Source of the DNA: Clostridiales bacterium
Lineage (GTDB): Bacteria; Bacillota; Clostridia; Peptostreptococcales; Anaerovoracaceae
NCBI GenBank assembly: GCA_009778945.1
Contig: WRFF01000076.1
Location: forward strand, 1 to 8,094
Length of the DNA: 8,094 nucleotides
Direction: 5' to 3'
This document shows positions 6,544 to 8,094 of the stretch, in pieces; within the stretch, counting starts at the first letter, position 1, and each line of letters opens with the position of its first letter. The translations under genes and the position numbers were made by a program. The notes below the pieces were generated by a model. It saw only the letters and a list, made by a program, of their open reading frames with translations, had not been told where the DNA came from and searched no databases.

Positions 6544-6783
6544 TCACATTCTCCTCGCTTCAATCGCTTCGTTTGTACCGGTGACCGCCCAGACAGGACG
6601 CACGCCCGCTGCGCGCCGGATCTTTTTGATACTGAGTTTCGGGATATAGGCTTCGGCTTCATAAGCCGCCACCGCCGCCGTAAACACGGCGAGCAGTTCG
6701 CTGTCCGCGCCTTGGCGAACCGCGGGCGCCGTTTCCGCCATAGGCTCTTCGCCTTCTTTTTTCTTACGTTCAAACAGGCTCAT
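6544..6783 (-). CDS. Small OadG/MmdE-like accessory subunit lacking a membrane helix
   Basis: A 79-residue protein from ATG at 6783, with GGAGG at 6792-6796 eight bases upstream. Residues 29-43 (ELLAVFTAAVAAYEA), 51-57 (SIKKIRR), Trp65 and the final ARR (76-78) follow the pattern of the soluble C-terminal part of OadG-type decarboxylase subunits (AAIAAY..., SIKRI..., W..., R). The N-terminus is charged (FERKKKEGEE) and has no hydrophobic segment, unlike the classic gamma/delta subunit with its membrane anchor. This matches the idea of MmdE (epsilon) of Veillonella, known as a short homologue of the delta subunit C-terminus. Such subunits stabilise the complex and link carboxyltransferase, biotin carrier and membrane part. 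Position between mmdA and mmdC supports the assignment. The product name rests on a short, weakly conserved match. Confidence 0.65.
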   Translation of the reverse strand: MSLFERKKKEGEEPMAETAPAVRQGADSELLAVFTAAVAAYEAEAYIPKLSIKKIRRAAGVRPVWAVTGTNEAIEARRM

Positions 6784-6799
6784 CGGTATTTCCTCCCGT

Positions 6800-8094
6800 C
6801 TACAATGGGATATCCCCGTGCTTTTTCGCGGGACGGCTGTCGCGTTTTGATTCCAGCATATCGAACGCCGAGATCAGCCGCTGGCGCGACTCCCGCGGTT
6901 CGATGACGTCTTCGACGTAGCCGAGCTCCGCCGCACGGTAGGGGTTATTAAATTTATCTTCATATTCCGCGATCTTTTGCTGCCGCATGGCGATCGGGTC
7001 TTCCGCGTTTTTGATGTCGTTCTTGAAAACGATATTCGCCGCGCCGTCCGCGCCCATGACGGCGATCTGCGCCGTCGGCCAGGCAAGCACGAGATCCGCG
7101 CCGAGCTCTTTGTTGTTCATCGCGATATAGGCGCCGCCGTAGGCCTTGCGCAGGATGAGCGTCACGCGCGGCACCGTCGCTTCGCAGAAAGCGTAGAGCA
7201 GCTTCGCGCCGTGGCGGATGATGCCGCCCGTCTCCTGGTCCGTACCCGGCAGGAAACCCGGCACGTCTTCCAGCACGAGCAGCGGGATGTTGAACGCGTC
7301 GCAGCGCCGCACAAAGCGCGCGGCCTTGTCGGACGCGTTGATGTCTAAGCAGCCGGCCGCGACCTGCGGCTGATTCGCGACCACGCCGATCGTATTGCCC
7401 GCAAGACGGATATAGCAGGTGATGATATTTTTCGCATAATCCTGCGCCACGTCGAACAGCTTGCCCTCATCCGCAATCCCGCGGATCACCTTGTACATAT
7501 CATAGGCCTTGTTCGGGTTCTCCGGCACGAGCTCGTCAAACTCCGGAAGCAGCCGGTTCGGATCGTCCGCCGTTTCCACCCAGGGCGCCGTCTCCAGATT
7601 GTTCGACGGAAGGTAGGACAGGAGTTCCTTTACCTGATTCAGCGTGTCCTCGTCGTCCTTGCCCATGAAATGCGCCACGCCGCTTTTGGTGTTGTGCGTA
7701 CGCGCGCCGCCGAGTTCTTCCGACGTGATCTTTTCGCCCGTGACCGTTTCGATCACCTGCGGCCCGGTGATAAACATCTGGCTCGTCCCGTCTACCATAA
7801 AGATAAAGTCTGTGATCGCCGGCGAGTAAACCGCGCCGCCCGCGCAGGGCCCCATGATCACGGAGATCTGCGGGATGACGCCCGAAGAGATCGTGTTGTT
7901 ATAAAAAATCTTTCCGAAACCGGACAAGGCCGTGACGCCTTCCTGGATGCGCGCGCCGCCGCTGTCATTGAGCCCGACGATCGGCGTACCCATCTTCAGC
8001 GCCATTTCCTGCACTTTCACGATCTTGTTTGCGTGGTATTCGCCGAGCGAACCGCCGAGCACCGTGAAATCCTGCGCGTGGGCGTAGACCGGGC
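6800..8094 (-). CDS. mmdA: Carboxyltransferase (alpha) subunit of methylmalonyl-CoA decarboxylase / propionyl-CoA carboxylase, partial
   Basis: The gene runs off the right edge of the window; about 430 C-terminal residues are visible and some 80 N-terminal residues of the usual ~510 are missing. The GTG at 8062 is not the start, because the frame continues upstream as VYAHAQDFTVLGGSLGEYHA, typical internal sequence of the family. It has the crotonase-like carboxyltransferase fold: GLNDSGGARIQEGV and GPCAGGAVYSPAITDF form the acyl-CoA oxyanion half, and DVPGFLPGTDQETGGIIRHG, KAYGGAYIAMNNKELGADL and AWPTAQIAVMGADGAANI the biotin half. The C-terminal KKHGDIPL is also characteristic. The enzyme moves the carboxyl group from (S)-methylmalonyl-CoA or a similar thioester to biotin, or the reverse. 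The OadG-like neighbour favours a decarboxylase; a propionyl-CoA or general acyl-CoA carboxylase remains possible. The stop is 16 bases before the next gene. Confidence 0.93.
   Translation of the reverse strand, partial: PVYAHAQDFTVLGGSLGEYHANKIVKVQEMALKMGTPIVGLNDSGGARIQEGVTALSGFGKIFYNNTISSGVIPQISVIMGPCAGGAVYSPAITDFIFMVDGTSQMFITGPQVIETVTGEKITSEELGGARTHNTKSGVAHFMGKDDEDTLNQVKELLSYLPSNNLETAPWVETADDPNRLLPEFDELVPENPNKAYDMYKVIRGIADEGKLFDVAQDYAKNIITCYIRLAGNTIGVVANQPQVAAGCLDINASDKAARFVRRCDAFNIPLLVLEDVPGFLPGTDQETGGIIRHGAKLLYAFCEATVPRVTLILRKAYGGAYIAMNNKELGADLVLAWPTAQIAVMGADGAANIVFKNDIKNAEDPIAMRQQKIAEYEDKFNNPYRAAELGYVEDVIEPRESRQRLISAFDMLESKRDSRPAKKHGDIPL

Noticed and set aside
8060..8062. GTG as the start of the carboxyltransferase gene
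   Set aside because: The frame stays open to the window edge and the upstream residues (VYAHAQDFT) are conserved family sequence, so the gene is truncated by the window.
1..8094. CRISPR array, tRNA, rRNA or riboswitch
   Set aside because: No regularly spaced repeats, cloverleaf-like segments, rRNA sequence or leader with a recognisable riboswitch core were seen on either strand.

Overview
The window looks like chromosome from an anaerobic member of the Clostridia (Bacillota). The evidence is the combination of GGAGG-type ribosome binding sites, a type III pantothenate kinase next to a DusB-type tRNA-dihydrouridine synthase, a biotin-dependent acyl-CoA decarboxylase of the Veillonella/Clostridia type, and a PstS-like lipoprotein. 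The core genes are GC-rich, while the 5' end and the region around 4180-4370 are more AT-rich. The genus cannot be fixed from the sequence. All intact genes are on the minus strand, so the window is best read from right to left.

Right part (8094 to 4369): a tight operon. It begins outside the window with the carboxyltransferase alpha subunit of a methylmalonyl-CoA decarboxylase/acyl-CoA carboxylase (mmdA, N-terminus cut by the window edge). Next come a 79-residue OadG/MmdE-like accessory subunit without a membrane helix, the biotin carrier protein (mmdC), type III pantothenate kinase (coaX, forced TTG start) and tRNA-dihydrouridine synthase (dusB, GTG start overlapping the coaX stop). The gaps are 16, 2, 2 and -4 bases, which implies co-transcription and translational coupling. 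The first three genes should handle a carboxyl group on a CoA thioester via biotin. The membrane beta subunit (mmdB), which makes such enzymes Na+ pumps, is not in the place where it could be expected.

Middle (4368 to 2829): a 190-base AT-rich intergenic region, then an AAA ATPase of the DUF4143 family with PD-(D/E)XK nuclease-like residues at its C-terminus. The intergenic region holds an extended -10 promoter and an imperfect 28-30-base direct repeat whose proximal copy covers the -35 box. This is a good candidate for an operator controlling the ATPase gene. It is the least explained signal in the window.

Left-middle (2828 to 684): a large lipoprotein made of a PstS-like solute-binding domain, a linker and middle domain, and a C-terminal discoidin/NADase-type glycan-binding domain. 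No transporter permease or ATPase accompanies it in the window.

Left end (683 to 1): no intact gene. It holds a plus-strand remnant of an IS110-family transposase (about 297-545) and a possible decayed reading frame with an in-frame TAG at 116-118. It reads as a mobile-element graveyard bordering the lipoprotein gene.
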